Source: Schizophyllum amplum (lineage: Eukaryota > Basidiomycota > Agaricomycetes > Agaricales > Schizophyllaceae). From it: 64,000 nt of DNA. How positions within the stretch are numbered: the first letter of the stretch is position 1; each line of letters begins with the position of its first letter. Positions 46,536 through 58,068 of the stretch are shown here, piece after piece. Position numbers and translations under genes: made by a program. Location of the stretch: contig VDMD01000012.1 of NCBI GenBank assembly GCA_007026445.1, forward strand, positions 248,001-312,000. Reading direction: 5' to 3'. Under the pieces are notes generated by a model. It worked only from the letters and a program-made list of their open reading frames with translations. It did no database searches and was not told the DNA's origin.

Positions 46536-46854
46536 AGTACGACAGACTCAATGCGATATGGTATGTAACCTCTCGTACACTAGCTAGGTACATATCAAGT
46601 ATGTCTGCCCTGAAGTTGGACAATAATCAATCTATTGTGTCTAATACTAGGTCGGTGCCATTGAGAGGGGATTCTAAACTGTTCACTTTGGTGTTTGCCG
46701 TTGTGGGTCCTGGAACGGTGCGGCACGTGCAAGCATTCCGGAAGGGGATGGCACCATTGATCATTTTGATGAGGAAGCTCTGGCGCGGAAGCGCTCGTGG
46801 CTCAGCGCTCAGACGGCAAGCAACGATCTAATCGTTGCTTCCTCCCCCCATAAT
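46536..46854 (+). other. Intergenic, no gene seen
   Basis: Short stretch between tRNA-Ile copy 2 and the ATG15 start; presumably holds the ATG15 promoter. A 76-codon ORF (46601-46831) has no family signature. Confidence 0.4.
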
Positions 46855-48269
46855 ATGCGGCTCGTAGACGGATTGCTATGCCTTGCTGCACTATGTTCCG
46901 CCGTGCAAGCCTCTGAATTGGACTTCAGTCAGGCTGCCATACAGGTTGGACGGTTGTCGCAGGCGAATCTTCCGCAACACCCTTCTACACTACGACGACC
47001 TTCAACAACCTTACGAGCTCGCCCTACTGCAGTGAATAGACCGCACTCACGCGATGCTGTGAAGCAAGCACGGCTACGCTCATTGCACCGCTTCCAAACC
47101 GAACCAGTTGAGTGGGATCGAGTGGAGATCCTCGGGCCAGACGTCGAGGACCGGCACACCCTCGCTCAGCTGTCGCGCATGGCGGGAAACGCATACGCAC
47201 TGCCTGACCAAAGCAGCTGGTACGATCTAGATCCTGCGTGGAACACGGCGCGTAGCATCCTTGCCAATACCGATGCTATATTGACATGCATATCCCAGAG
47301 CTTTCCAATAGGGTGGGATGGGTCCGACGGCTTCAGAGGACATGTATTCATTTCCTCCGATAACTCGACAGTTATCTTATCTATCAAGGTGTTCCTCCAT
47401 CCATGTTTCCCATCCTCGATCCTGAGTTGATCTCTTGCGAATGTGGCAGGGGACGACGCTGCAGGGGCCAACATCGAAGAAGGACAAGTACAACGATAAC
47501 TTGTGCGTGCCGGGCTCTGTTCGGCCTCACCATCAACTGATTGTCAATGTCTCTCAGGCTATTCTCCTGTTGTTGTGCCCGCGTCGACTTCTCCTGGGTT
47601 TTCCGGCAGGTCTGCGACTGCTACTCTTCCAGTTGGCGCTGTGACAACCGATGCTTGAGCAACGCACTCATTGAAGACAGTTTGTTCTATTCAACTGGCG
47701 TTGTGCGTTTGATTCATGCCACCTTGCAAACCCACTAACTGTTCGGGGTTGGGCAGGGCCTCATCGACGACCTCGTAACCTTATACCCGTTCGCAAATAT
47801 CTGGTTGACGGGGCATTCACTCGGCGGCGCGCTTGCCAGCCTCCTGGGAGCGACGTACGGCTTCCCAGCGGTAGCATTCGAATCGCCTGGTGAGCGGTTG
47901 GCTGCCGGGCGCCTGCATCTCCCACTGCCGCCCTCCTCGTCCGGCTCGGGACTCCCAGATGTCCCCATAACGCACGTTTACCACAACAGCGACCCTATTC
48001 CGCTGGGGGTATGCAACGGCTTCGGCTCTCCGTGTGCCCAAGCAGGCTATGCCCTCGAGACAGGGTGTCACCTGGGACGCAGCATCGTGTATGACACGGT
48101 GAATAAGCTAGGGTGGAAGGTAGACGTGCGGCGGCATCCCATCAAGGAGGTCATCACCAATGTCATCGAGAAGTCGGATGTCGAGTGGGAAGAAAGTAGG
48201 GACGTGCCAGCGGCCGTGGAGGAAGAGGACTGCGTGGACTGCTACAAGTGGGAGTTCGGCAACTTCTGA
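46855..48269 (+). CDS. atg15: Autophagic vacuolar lipase Atg15
   Basis: Phospholipase that breaks up autophagic bodies in the vacuole. The N-terminus MRLVDGLLCLAALCSAVQAS is the expected signal anchor. Family motifs in order: RMAGNAYALPDQSSWYDLD, WDGSDGFRGHVFISSDNSTV, a Cys-rich stretch (CCCARVDFSWVFRQVCDCY), SNALIEDSLFYSTG, then NIWLTGHSLGGALASLLGAT with the catalytic Ser. FPAVAFESPGERLAAGRLHL, THVYHNSDPIPLGVCNG (catalytic Asp region) and ALETGCHLGRSIVYDTV follow, and the protein ends CYKWEFGNF. Four introns (about 47251-47310, 47389-47449, 47501-47559 and 47704-47757). The frame is intact apart from some doubt at the first junction. Confidence 0.92.
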
Positions 48270-48428
48270 CCTGGACCACACACAAGCGAGGAGATTCGTC
48301 CCAGCAATTGTTGACGACTAACAATCTAAGTACTGTAATGTAACGCGCACTCTATGTATCATGTATGTAGTAGCCTCATCTGGTCAAATGTATCATATAG
48401 CATCCTCTCTATGAGCGTTCGTACCAGT

Positions 48429-50039
48429 TCACTTCCTAAATGACGTCCCTCCAATAAGCCTTCCCTGCACGAAGACACCCGAGATGTTTCTATCGTCTCC
48501 ACAAAAGAGGAATCGTTCCAGAAGTCCCATGAGATTATCGCGTACTTCCATATCTGGATCGACGCCCCAGAGATTGGGATTAGCGGAGTCGTTGCGCACG
48601 TTGACGAGCAGGGCATCAAACGCCTTGCCCGGCGCGAAACTGCCGATGTGCGCATCCAGTGCGCACACCTGCGCGCCACCGAGCGTCGCAAGGAACAGCA
48701 ACGTGCTCACGGACAGCTGCCGGTTGGCGAAGAGGGAGGACGATGACGGCGCGGTGGAACGCATGGCGATCACTTTAGATGCGATGCTGGCGTTCTGCAC
48801 GGCGTTGAGGATGGAAGGCGAGAAGCCGCCGGAGACATCTGTCCCGAGGCCGACCTGGGACGCGATGAATGACAACCTCCAGGAGAGGCCCGCAGGGAGA
48901 ACGAACCTTGATACCCTTGTCAAGATACTCCCCAACGGGGGCAACGCCGCTGCTCAAGTTGAAGTTGCTGGTCGGGCAGTGGCTGATCCCAGCGTTCCGC
49001 GCCTTGATCAACTCGACCTCGGCTGGCTCGAGGTGTATCGCATGTGCCAGTACAGTGTTCCCGCGCAACAGACCGAACTTATCGTAGACGTGCGCGTAGG
49101 AGGCGCAGTCCGGGAACAGCTCCTTCGTGAAGGCGATCTCACCGCGGTTCTCGGATATGTGCGTCTGGATGCGCAATGACGGGTCGGACGCGGCGAGCTT
49201 GCCGAGACCGAACAAGAGTGGGGGCGTGCAGGAGATGGCGAAGCGCGGTGTGAGGATTGCGCGGACGCGTTGCAGATCACTGGACGGGTAGTTTGCGATG
49301 TGGGCGATGAGAGCCTTGGTGTCAGCGACGGACGCTTCGGGCGAGGCTTCGCGGTAATGGTCAGGGCTGTTGCGGTCCATGTTACATTTCTAACAAGCAA
49401 GTATCAGCATGGGTTATGCATCTGAGAACCAATGCTCACCTACCCCGATGAACGCGCGCTGTCCTGCTAAGCGTGAGCCAGACCGAGAAAGGGGGAGAAG
49501 GGTGATGTGGCGCACCGCTCTCGTGCACTATGTCGGCGAGGATCTTGCTGGCTTCCAGATGCAGCGTGGCGTAGTAGCAGCATGTAGTTGTGCCGCAGTT
49601 TATGATGCGCTGGACGACAGACTTGTATGTACGCCGCGCGAAGTCCACGTCGGCGAACTTGGCCTCCATCGGGAACGTGACATGCTCCAGCCAGTCCAGC
49701 AGCTCGTACTGCTGCCCACTGTCCCATTATTAGTATAAATGGTTGCCGTCATCGTAAGGGCACGCACCTCCCAATGTTAGGCTTCTGCGGTGCATGCGTG
49801 TGCGTATCGACGAATCCTGGCATGAGGAGCTCGCCGTGGCGCAGCTCAACGACTTCTGCATCTGCGCAGCCCTTCTCCACTAGCGCCTGCTGCACCAGAG
49901 CACTCTCTACGTCCTCGACGAGCCATTCGATAGTGCCTGCTGCACCGACAGCCAGGAGGCAGCGCGGCAGGAGCTGCGTGTCAGTCAGCGTCTGTGGGTT
50001 GACGACGGCACCGTAGTAAACGCGCATGATGATAGACAT
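48429..50039 (-). CDS. gud1: Guanine deaminase
   Basis: Converts guanine to xanthine in purine salvage/catabolism; an amidohydrolase with one zinc. The start MSIIMRVYYGAVVNPQTLTD was preferred over the Met at 50057 because relatives start at this point. Metal and active-site motifs: PGFVDTHTHAPQ (HxH), INCGTTTCCYYATLH, LTPRFAISCTPPLLFGL, RIQTHISEN (His), NTVLAHAIHLEPAE (His) and VGLGTDVSGGFSPSIL (Asp). Introns follow IGS, HES, FIG and GIK; the last has a gttcgt donor. The end is GRLIGGTSFRK. The frame is intact throughout, unlike many neighbours. Confidence 0.93.
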
Positions 50040-52422
50040 GGGCAGAAAGAGTTCCAAGATGTGAGAGGGCTAGAGGACAGAGGGAGAAAATAAGCTAGCG
50101 CGTGGACGGTGAAGGTCAGGGCAAAAACGCGCGCTGACGCCGGTAGTAGGTACAGAGCACGTCGGTCACATGTGAGTCGGGCGCCTATCCCGATAAGATT
50201 AGATATCCTAAACGAGGAGCGTTTTCACGCATCCGTTTACTTACTGAAAGACGGTTGCAGCAAACTACGACGAAGATTGGCATTCTGCAGTAATTTTCTG
50301 ATCGGAATGCCAGGTAATGAGGGAAAGTCGAACGAAGTTGGAATATTTGGAAGGTAGCGATGACTCACACCAAGGTTCCAGTCGTATGTTTGCCTTTATT
50401 AGGCTTCCGGATCGGCTTGCTTTCTACTCCCACCCCGCTCCCACCTTTCACGCCATTGCACAAGGTTAAGTACGCGACGTATCTCAGTGGCTTTTGGGCT
50501 ATATGCATTCTGCCATACTCTGCGTTCGTCAAACCCAGCGAGAGGCATCAAGCGCTCGAGCACTCACAGACCTATCAAGTCGCCGGTCATCTTCTACTCG
50601 TCCAAGACCGTGCAAATCGTCCGGTATGGGAGAAGTCGATCCTCAGGTCCAAGAGCATAGAGTCATGTTCCGAATCCAACAGTCACTATCACTGAGCTTC
50701 ACTGAGGATATGCACCCCATGGACTCTCGATATCGGCCGAGTCGTCAGCTCTGGTTCCTGACGACAGTCGACTTATATGCCTCCTTCGCGTCGACTTTCA
50801 GCTCTTCAAGTCTTTGTACTTACTTCCAAGGTCGACTTCTAGGATCGCTGAAACCATGCTCCGGGTACTGGTCATGTTGGGCGTCTTCTATACGCTGTCA
50901 AGAAATTTCAATGACCGTCGAGAAACCCATACAAGTACGATTGGACCTGGCTTCGTCGCCGCCAACTCTGCTCCGCCGCATGAATCCATGTGCAGCCCAA
51001 CTCTAACCTGAAGCACTTCCTATAAAGATCGCTACTCTTGGAGGCGACTTCGATGTTTACTTACGCGTGGCTCCCCATATCCATGGCGTTATTCTGCGAA
51101 GACGCCGCGCGCACGCAGGTGGCAGTACCTAACGTTACTTACGACGTTACGTTCAGCCTTTCAAGGTGAAGTCAACCGCAAACGTCCTATCATCGTTTAC
51201 CCTTGGCTCACCTCATCGATACATTGAAGGTGCGGCCCACATAGGCCGCCTCATGTCGAAGTTCGGCAACAATAGTATGGCCAGTTTTGAAGTTCTGTAT
51301 CATAGCTGACGCGCCTCCTCGGCCGTGCTACGCGCGCCTTCAGAAATCATGCCTCATCCTCGGCCACCGTGACAAGCGGACCTACATCGACCACCTCTCT
51401 GTCCTTGGTCGTCAACTTTTGCCGAACGTCCACGGCAAAACGGTGCAAATCGCATACTTCTACTGCTCTTCCTTTGTCGCAGTCGGTGCTAGGGCCTTCT
51501 TTCCGCTTCGTACGCGTTTCTTGTTGGCGGTAAGAAGGTACGTCCTCTCTGCGATTTGCGTAAGTATCATTCTGATCCTTGACAGAAGCAAGTCAGTGGA
51601 CTTCATATCACGGAAGTATATACGCCAAGATTCGGACTAGAAAACGCCCACCTCGCGGTTTCTTCGCTCCAAGACTCAAGTCAACCTTCCAAGACGCGTG
51701 ATAGGCATGTGAGATGGACGTATCGACGTCACAGGTCCGAATTCGGCAGCATTCAGCAGCAGCGCCTTGGACGCGCTGCTCGCAACGCGATTTACGACGC
51801 GTCGCACTTCCTGGTCGACGCGTTTTCTGGCGTCTTTCTGAGCATCATGCACGCTAACATCCTCATCTTGCTGAAAAACGCGTTTATGAAACCAAATTAG
51901 CGCGTCTACACTGGGCTACTCGAAGGTGAGCTCTTCTGATCCGTTTTGCTACCATACTATTACCACAAGGAACTGACTGCGCCTTCAGAATTTCACTTGT
52001 GTCACTGTGCTCAGCATCGAGTGCGCTTTGTATGGCCATGATGATGACGAAGCGACAGGCATCTATGGAGGTATTTACGCTTAGTACTATGAGGTTTTGA
52101 CCTCGTCTGTGCATACAAGAGACCTTTTGTTGTTCGACCTCGGGCAAGATGAGAGGGCGATTGGCCAGAGGGTTCACTCACAAGAACCTCTGACCTTACA
52201 TATTCGTGTGGTCCCCCATATTGGCGAGCTTGATGCGCTCCATCGCCGGCGCCCTGAAGCCGAGGACCTGAGCAGGCGGATGGGGGAGCCGCAGATGTGC
52301 CGATTGCCTCGTGGGCACCAAGAAATATAAATGACGGAAATCGTCCTCCTTCCCACAGCCCCCTTGTCTACTGTCACCGTCGTCGACAGCGTCAGGCTGC
52401 CTTCGCCGTCGTGCACATAGTC
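50040..52422 (+). other. Gene-poor stretch of 2.4 kb
   Basis: The longest stretch here with no gene I can support. ORFs of 65-170 codons occur (for example 50494-51006) but none has a known domain. The DNA is less GC-rich than the genes around it. ACGCG-containing words recur between 51690 and 51900. Possible contents are a long UTR, a non-coding transcript or the remains of a repeat element; I saw no terminal repeats or transposase/reverse-transcriptase motif. Confidence 0.5.
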
Positions 52423-53172
52423 ATGCAGCCACTTCGCCGTTCCGTCTCCCAGCCGTCCGTGGGCCTGCTGCAGCATGCCTCGAACGGGGTGCCCAGCGCG
52501 CCTAACGGCGCCAGCGCACGCGGCGGCGCCGTGCAGACCGGCGGGAGTAACCCGCGGCGCGCGTCGGGCTCTGAGACGATGGGTCGTCGCGTCCTCGCGG
52601 ACATCGAGTGGTGGCGGGTCGACGCCAATCATGGCGCGGCCGACACGGCGGACGGCGCCGACGAGAACCTCGCGGTGACCCAGGGGGAGCCGCTAGCAGC
52701 CCAGGTCGTGCAGATGCAGAATGCGCAGGCGCAAGTGCAGCCAGCGCCCGGCTTCGCGCCCGGGGGAGAGTCGCCCATCGTACGCGCCCGCCCATCATCA
52801 GTCCGCGTGTCTACGCTAATTATCGCCCAGATCTCGGCGACGGCACAATTCGCAGCCATGTCCATCACACCTCACACGCCGTCGCGCCGCCATGGCCAAG
52901 AATCGTCCTTCTCGTCGATGGAGACGACGCCGGAGAGGCCACAGAGGGACATGGACGTCGACATGGCAGACGCCACAACGGAACACGAGGCCCTCCTTCC
53001 CCTACTCTTCGTCCTTCCATCCTCTTCTGAACGCACGGTGCACGCGCCCTTCATCTCTATTCGCGCGCAGTCGTTCGCGGACGTGTTCTCCATGCACCAC
53101 GACCAGGCAAAGGCCACGGACGACCCCTTCGGAGACTGGGTCGTATCTCCCCTTCCGGAGTTCCACTTCTAG
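52423..53172 (+). CDS. Small conserved basidiomycete protein of unknown function
   Basis: Single exon, 249 residues from MQPLRRSVSQPSVGL to SPLPEFHF. The motif RRVLADIEWWRVDANHG near residue 50 resembles a short conserved motif I recall from agaricomycete hypothetical proteins. The rest is disordered: Ala/Gln-rich (AAQVVQMQNAQAQVQPAPG), then Ser/Thr-Pro-rich (SITPHTPSRRHG), then acidic (MDVDMADATTEHEALL). The longer ORF start at 52297 lacks family-like sequence. No enzyme motif is visible. A nuclear or regulatory role is only a guess from composition. Confidence 0.6.
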   Translation: MQPLRRSVSQPSVGLLQHASNGVPSAPNGASARGGAVQTGGSNPRRASGSETMGRRVLADIEWWRVDANHGAADTADGADENLAVTQGEPLAAQVVQMQNAQAQVQPAPGFAPGGESPIVRARPSSVRVSTLIIAQISATAQFAAMSITPHTPSRRHGQESSFSSMETTPERPQRDMDVDMADATTEHEALLPLLFVLPSSSERTVHAPFISIRAQSFADVFSMHHDQAKATDDPFGDWVVSPLPEFHF

Positions 53173-54153
53173 GCGCTCGAGCCCTAGGGTGCGAAAAAGC
53201 CAACCCCAAGAACCGTCGCTCGCTCAGGGTGAGTCGGCATACGCCTGTCCACGCAGACAGGACGGACAGCATCACACATCTCGGCAACCTCTCGTCTCTC
53301 GCATATGCATTCCGTTCTTCTCTTTTCATTCAGCGTCGTCCCTCTTATTCTCACTCACATCATTGCACGACCTTTTACGATCACTAGCGGCTGCACATTG
53401 CAGTCGCACACGAAACGTGGCCACCCAGGGGAGGTCTCGCATCATCATTACCTACTTCTATCCATCCCGGTCGGGCCCACTGGTCATCGCAAAAAAGACC
53501 AGTCTGGCTTTCATTCCGTTGAACCATCTATCTCTTCAACCTCTTGCGTTCACGTTGACGGTGCAGTCATCACTTTATCCCCTTCAAGTTGTTCCTTTTA
53601 TCCTCACCACTGTAACCATTAGACATCATCATATCGCTACCTACCTACCTTGTCCTCGTCAAAATGCTCTGAATTGTGTGTAAAACTGTGTTTGCAGATG
53701 ATGTTCACGACGCGATACGATGTTTCTGCTACCTGTTGTATGCACTGTACATCCTCGAGCCCTCGACCGTGTGTGTACTACATACCGCTCCCCTTGTGCA
53801 ATTCACGAACTGAAACGACCCTAGTCCATCTTGGCGAGGCGGACGACTATCGCCGGCGTAGAATAAACAAGGCGGTCCGGCCGTCGAAGCATGTAAAGGT
53901 GGGCGCTTCATGTGGGAGAGATGCTTGACGCGACGAGGAAGGGGTGCTCGGTCGCTTGCCGCTCTTCTCGGAGCGAGCTTGTGTTAAGCATCCGTATGAG
54001 GGCACGGAGGCATGCGTCCCGTCGATGGCAACGATGAGAAAATCACAACGGTGAGATCTGAGCGTGCGTGAACCCGTCGTGACGGTGCGCAGTCGGCGTG
54101 CGAGCACGCCCTAGTCTCCCATGCGAGGCCGTGAGAGGCGCGGGCGGCGTATA
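53173..54153 (+). other. Intergenic, no gene seen
   Basis: Tail-to-tail region between the small protein and the capping enzyme. Pyrimidine-rich blocks and short ORFs only. Most is probably 3' UTR on both strands. Confidence 0.45.
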
Positions 54154-55916
54154 TCATCGCTTCATGCCTGCGATAGTGGCGGGGCCACTGACCTTGCTCC
54201 ACGGCGGCTTGGCCGACGGACCGTATCGCATGGGGACATTGGGTATCGTGGGGGGTTGAAGACGTGCAGAAGAACCAGGCGCGCTCGGACCTGTTGCAGG
54301 GCGCGGTCTTGACTGCCGCTCCTTCCAGGCGTTGCGGATCTTTTGGGTCCTGTAAAGCAGCTAGGAAGGGTCAGTAAAGGTTATACAAAGAACAAGACAT
54401 GAGCAACTAGGCGCGACACTCACAGCATCCTTCTCTACCCCGTCGGCGATGCTGCGAATGATGTTTTCCACGACCGAGATATGGTTCCCGTTGGGTTTGT
54501 CGTCTCGGAAGCGCATCATTCGCCATTTCTGCAGGGTTGAGTCCCAATGGACCTCTACGATCCGGTCGTCCACTTGAACGCCATTCTGCTTCATACTGGA
54601 TGCATACATCATCAGAACGGACAGCTTGAGCATGATTCGACACAAACGTACCTCTCCCATTCCTCGTCCGTGACATGAAGCTGGTCGTACAAGTCGTACT
54701 TCGCCACGCCCCGCTCATCGCCGTACCATGCATGGAGAGCGAACACCGGCTTTGCATAGAAGTCGGGCAGTCCTGGATTCGTTGGACTTGGAGGAAAGCG
54801 TAGGACGAGCTTGAAGTCGATCGAATTCTCCGAAGGAGGCTTCCACTTGAGGCTGGATCAACGGTGTCAGGGGGGAACCACACGGACGACACAGTTGGGC
54901 CTACATGTTCCTATCTGTGCCCGGGGAGTAGGGTGTTTGAACCTTCGTGTAAATGAGCCCATCATTACCGTGTTGCAACTTGGGGATGTCTTCGTTGAAG
55001 ACCATATCTATATGGTATGAGAGGCGCATGACCTTGACTGAGATTCTGGACAACGATAAGGCGAGATCATGGTCATGCAGAAGACAGCCACGTACTGGAA
55101 AGGCAGATGGTCCGCCATTTTAGGATGATCCTTCAGCATCGTGGAAAACGGCTTGTAAAACCAGTCGGAGAGTCTCTGATAGACGTTCAGCGACAGCAAA
55201 AGTTGCCGCGTTGCAGCATGAGATCACGTACGCCATAGCGCCCGTCTAAGGGCTTTGCCATTATGCATTGGTTGTCGACCGCTAGACAGTCGAATGCGAG
55301 AAAGCGAAGGGTTTGCTGCGTCGATTGAGACGAGGGAGCGGCAACGATATTACTGCCAGACATACTTCTTGGTGATGGGGTCCACATCTAGCACGAGCTC
55401 TCCGTCTAGGAGGGTACTGCGCAGAGGTTTTGTGGGATTGTCGAAGTGGGGGAAGTAGAATCCCTCCAGCGTTCGATAAGTGTTATGGCGGTCGATCTGC
55501 GCAGGCGTCAGTGAATCACCTAGCAAGCAAATAGACGATTGTACACGCACTATGGAGACCATCTGTTCTCCCGTGCCAGGATTCGTCAACACGAGGAACA
55601 GCACCCGGATGCCGTCCGACTTCTCGCAGACCCAGAAGCTGTATGGAGTGTCTGAGCGCTTCGAGCATTACTAGTTGAGGCAGGAAGCATACTCTTCAGA
55701 CTCCAGGTTCGCAAGGTTGCTTTCACTGAAACTGACGGGCTGGCTACCGGGAAACCTAGCAGAGGCGTGTAAGGGGTGTGGCTGGACCCGCCGACAAGTT
55801 CTGCTGTACCTGTCATTATCTAGGTGGCACAAGTGCGCTACCTGCCCCTTGAGCCATAGTCCTTGGTCCGAGTTGGGGTGAACAAGGGTGCCGGGAAGTT
55901 CGGGTATAGGTGACAT
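54154..55916 (-). CDS. ceg1: mRNA guanylyltransferase (capping enzyme alpha subunit)
   Basis: Transfers GMP to the 5' end of nascent mRNA through a Lys-GMP intermediate. The start MSPIPELPGTLVHPNSDQGL is followed by VAHLCHLDNDR and FPGSQPVSFSESNLANLESE. Nucleotidyltransferase motifs: YSFWVCEKSDGIRVLFLV (motif I, K-S-D-G), TLLDGELVLDVDP (motif III), NDGLIYTKVQTPY (motif IV), LKWKPPSENSIDFKLVL (motif V), then the OB-fold part (VHWDSTLQKWRMMRFRDDKP) and a Pro/Arg-rich tail ending ATIAGMKR. About seven introns. The junction between LESEE and TPYSFWV near 55680-55715 does not splice in frame as written, so a base is probably missing there. Confidence 0.9.
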
Positions 55917-56161
55917 GTGAGTGAGAGCAAAGAACAATACGTCGCGTCTATGACGCGTTGATACTTGTTTATGCCGCGATCATCAGTTTGGGAAAATGCG
56001 TTCGCACGCGTAAGTCCGGCAGGTCGCAAGGACCGTCGTCCGCGGCGTACAAGGACTCTGCTTTGGTATACGAGTTGTCGTAGATTTGGGTTATAATATA
56101 CAGAACACGCGAAAACACAATTGATAGCAACAAGGGGGAACAGTATATAGTGCGACGCCGT

Positions 56162-56883
56162 CTAGCGGTCCTCTGCCCATTCCTGAGAGATAACATCAGC
56201 TGGGTGTGCAGGACACGTTCAGATGCGCAACTCACGTTCTCCTTCTTGATCTGTGCCTCTTCCTCGGGAGTGAAGTCGTTGACGATGTTGAAGAGCTTGC
56301 GGATCTCCTCCGGCGTCTTTCCCTTAATCATGTTGGCGACCGTCTTGCAGCCGACGTCCCTGTGGGGAGATAAGCAATCGTGCACGGTATATGGTCGCTC
56401 TGATCACGCACAGCAGAGGCTTGATATCGAGGTAGTTCGCTGCGAGGATGATCTCAAAGAGCATCTCCTGGTCCACGTTGATAAACTTCTGGTCCCACTC
56501 GCTGATGTCGGTCGTGCGCTTGCGCGTCTCATCCTGGCTCTGATCGGTGTCAGGCGTCGGGAGCGGCTCGCCACGGTGGTGCTCGCAGTACTCGAGGACC
56601 TGGAGAGGGGAGGCAAACCGTCAGACAAGACTTCTCTTTGTGGCAAGTCAACAAGCGCCGCGCTGAACGTACCTTCTTGAGGACGCTCGAGGAGACGTTG
56701 GGAAGCGGAATGGGCTGCTCAGACTCGCCACATCTGCATCAAAGGGTCACATATGCGGTTATGGTCGCAAAACGCGCGTTTTTGTGACGCACCCTCAAGC
56801 ATGTTCTTGATCAGCACGGAGCGCTCGACGATCTCCTTCTCGGTGTTGAACTGCTCATTGTCGGAGGTGACGAGGAGAACCAT
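56162..56883 (-). CDS. skp1: SCF ubiquitin ligase adaptor Skp1
   Basis: Links cullin-1 to F-box proteins. The start [20 protein letters not shown], then [91 protein letters not shown] and the C-terminus EWAEDR are all canonical. Length after splicing is about 160 residues. Four exons; the first intron runs from about 56803 to 56736. The segment after it should read DVGESEQ; as written GATGTGGCGAG lacks one G (56728-56729), throwing the frame off. An essential single-copy gene makes a consensus deletion the simplest reading. Confidence 0.94.
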
Positions 56884-57152
56884 TTTCGCTGAGTTAGGGG
56901 GTGGGGATGGCAAGCACTGGATGATAACGGTGTGGTCGAAGGTGGGGCGGTTCCGAGACGCGCCCTGTGACTGTTATATACGGCCCAGCACCGGCTTCGG
57001 CACCGGCCGGCCGGCGTACAGCGGTCTGACCTCTTTTGAGAACCCTTTGTTGTTCTTTCAGGCCTTGCACGCACATCTCATTGTTCCAACTGGGTATGGT
57101 CTTGTAAAAGTTCACACCTTATCGCGTCTCTGACATTCTGCAGGGTTCGGAG
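56884..57152 (+). promoter_or_regulatory. Bidirectional promoter, SKP1 / mitochondrial bL27
   Basis: 269 bp between divergent start codons. It includes a GC-rich block with ggccggcc near 57005-57012. No TATA box was seen. Confidence 0.45.
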
Positions 57153-57714
57153 ATGTCTATGTTCACGCGCTGTGTCGAGGCAGTATCCAGGAATCCTTTC
57201 TCCTTCGGTGCGTGACCGTGCTCTCCGACGGCGAGGCGTGTCGGCTTATTGTCTATACGCAGGTCTTGGTGCCGTCCGTACCGCCACGAAGCGCGCGGGT
57301 GGTAGCGTGCGCAACCACGGTGGTTCGCCAGGAAAGCGGCTCGGAATCAAAAAGTTCTCGGGTGCGTCTGCTATGTCCTTCGCCGCGTCCCCTCGTCTAA
57401 CGGCCCCGCAGACCAGTATGTTATCCCCGGCAACATCATAGTCCGCCAGCGCGGAACACTCTTCCACCCAGGAGACCATGTACGCTCGCCCGACCATCCT
57501 ACCGTGCTTCCTCTAACACTACCCCAAGGTGGAGATGGGCCGCGACCACACCATCTTTGCAGTCGCACCCGGCTACGTCCGCTTCTACAAGCAGAAGTGG
57601 ATGCGCGGTGAGAGGCGATTCGTGGGCCTGGTGCTCGAGAAGGGCGAAATATTACCACGAGACGAGGCTGCAAGAGGACGCAGCCGGTACTGCGGCCTTG
57701 TCCAGCTGCAGTGA
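57153..57714 (+). CDS. mrpl27: Mitochondrial ribosomal protein bL27
   Basis: Large-subunit protein near the mitochondrial peptidyl-transferase centre. Exon 1 encodes a short presequence, MSMFTRCVEAVSRNPFSFG. Then VRTATKRAGGSVRNHGGSPG, RLGIKKFSDQYVIPGNIIVR, QRGTLFHPGDHVEMGRDHTI and FAVAPGYVRFYKQKW match bL27 with the fungal extension (GERRFVGLVLEKGEILPRDE). Three introns: about 57208-57262, 57360-57411 and 57480-57531. The frame is intact. The bacterial-type N-terminal GGS follows the presequence as RAGGS. Confidence 0.92.
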
Positions 57715-58068
57715 TCGGGATTCCGCCCCCTTCGCGTTATTGTACCCACACGCTTTCATGCCACATAATACACTCCCGACATCACTAGACGGGGCTCTAT
57801 TGGAACAAACCACCTCTCATATGTCTATCCCAGACGGTCTGCCCTACAACATGTCCAACATCATCCTCAAGCGCGCCCGCCTCTGTACGTGGGCTCTTCG
57901 CACGTCTGTGTACTGAAGAGGACTCTGGTCTACTAAGTTGCTCTGCCGAGTTACTCTATTGTCCTGTTCAGTGATAACTGACCTGGAGCTGTCGCGGTCC
58001 TGTGACGTCGCGAGCTATATTTGATGCGGGAAGCGTAGCTTGACATTCACAGCTTCCTTCCTACCATC
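57715..58068 (+). other. Intergenic, no gene seen
   Basis: 3' flank of the bL27 gene and promoter of the DUF3074 gene, both on the plus strand. An ORF continuing from 57557 to 57916 is an alternate frame of the bL27 exon and UTR. Confidence 0.4.

Noticed and set aside
50040..52422. Transposable element
   Set aside because: No terminal repeats, target-site duplication, reverse transcriptase or transposase motif could be found by eye.
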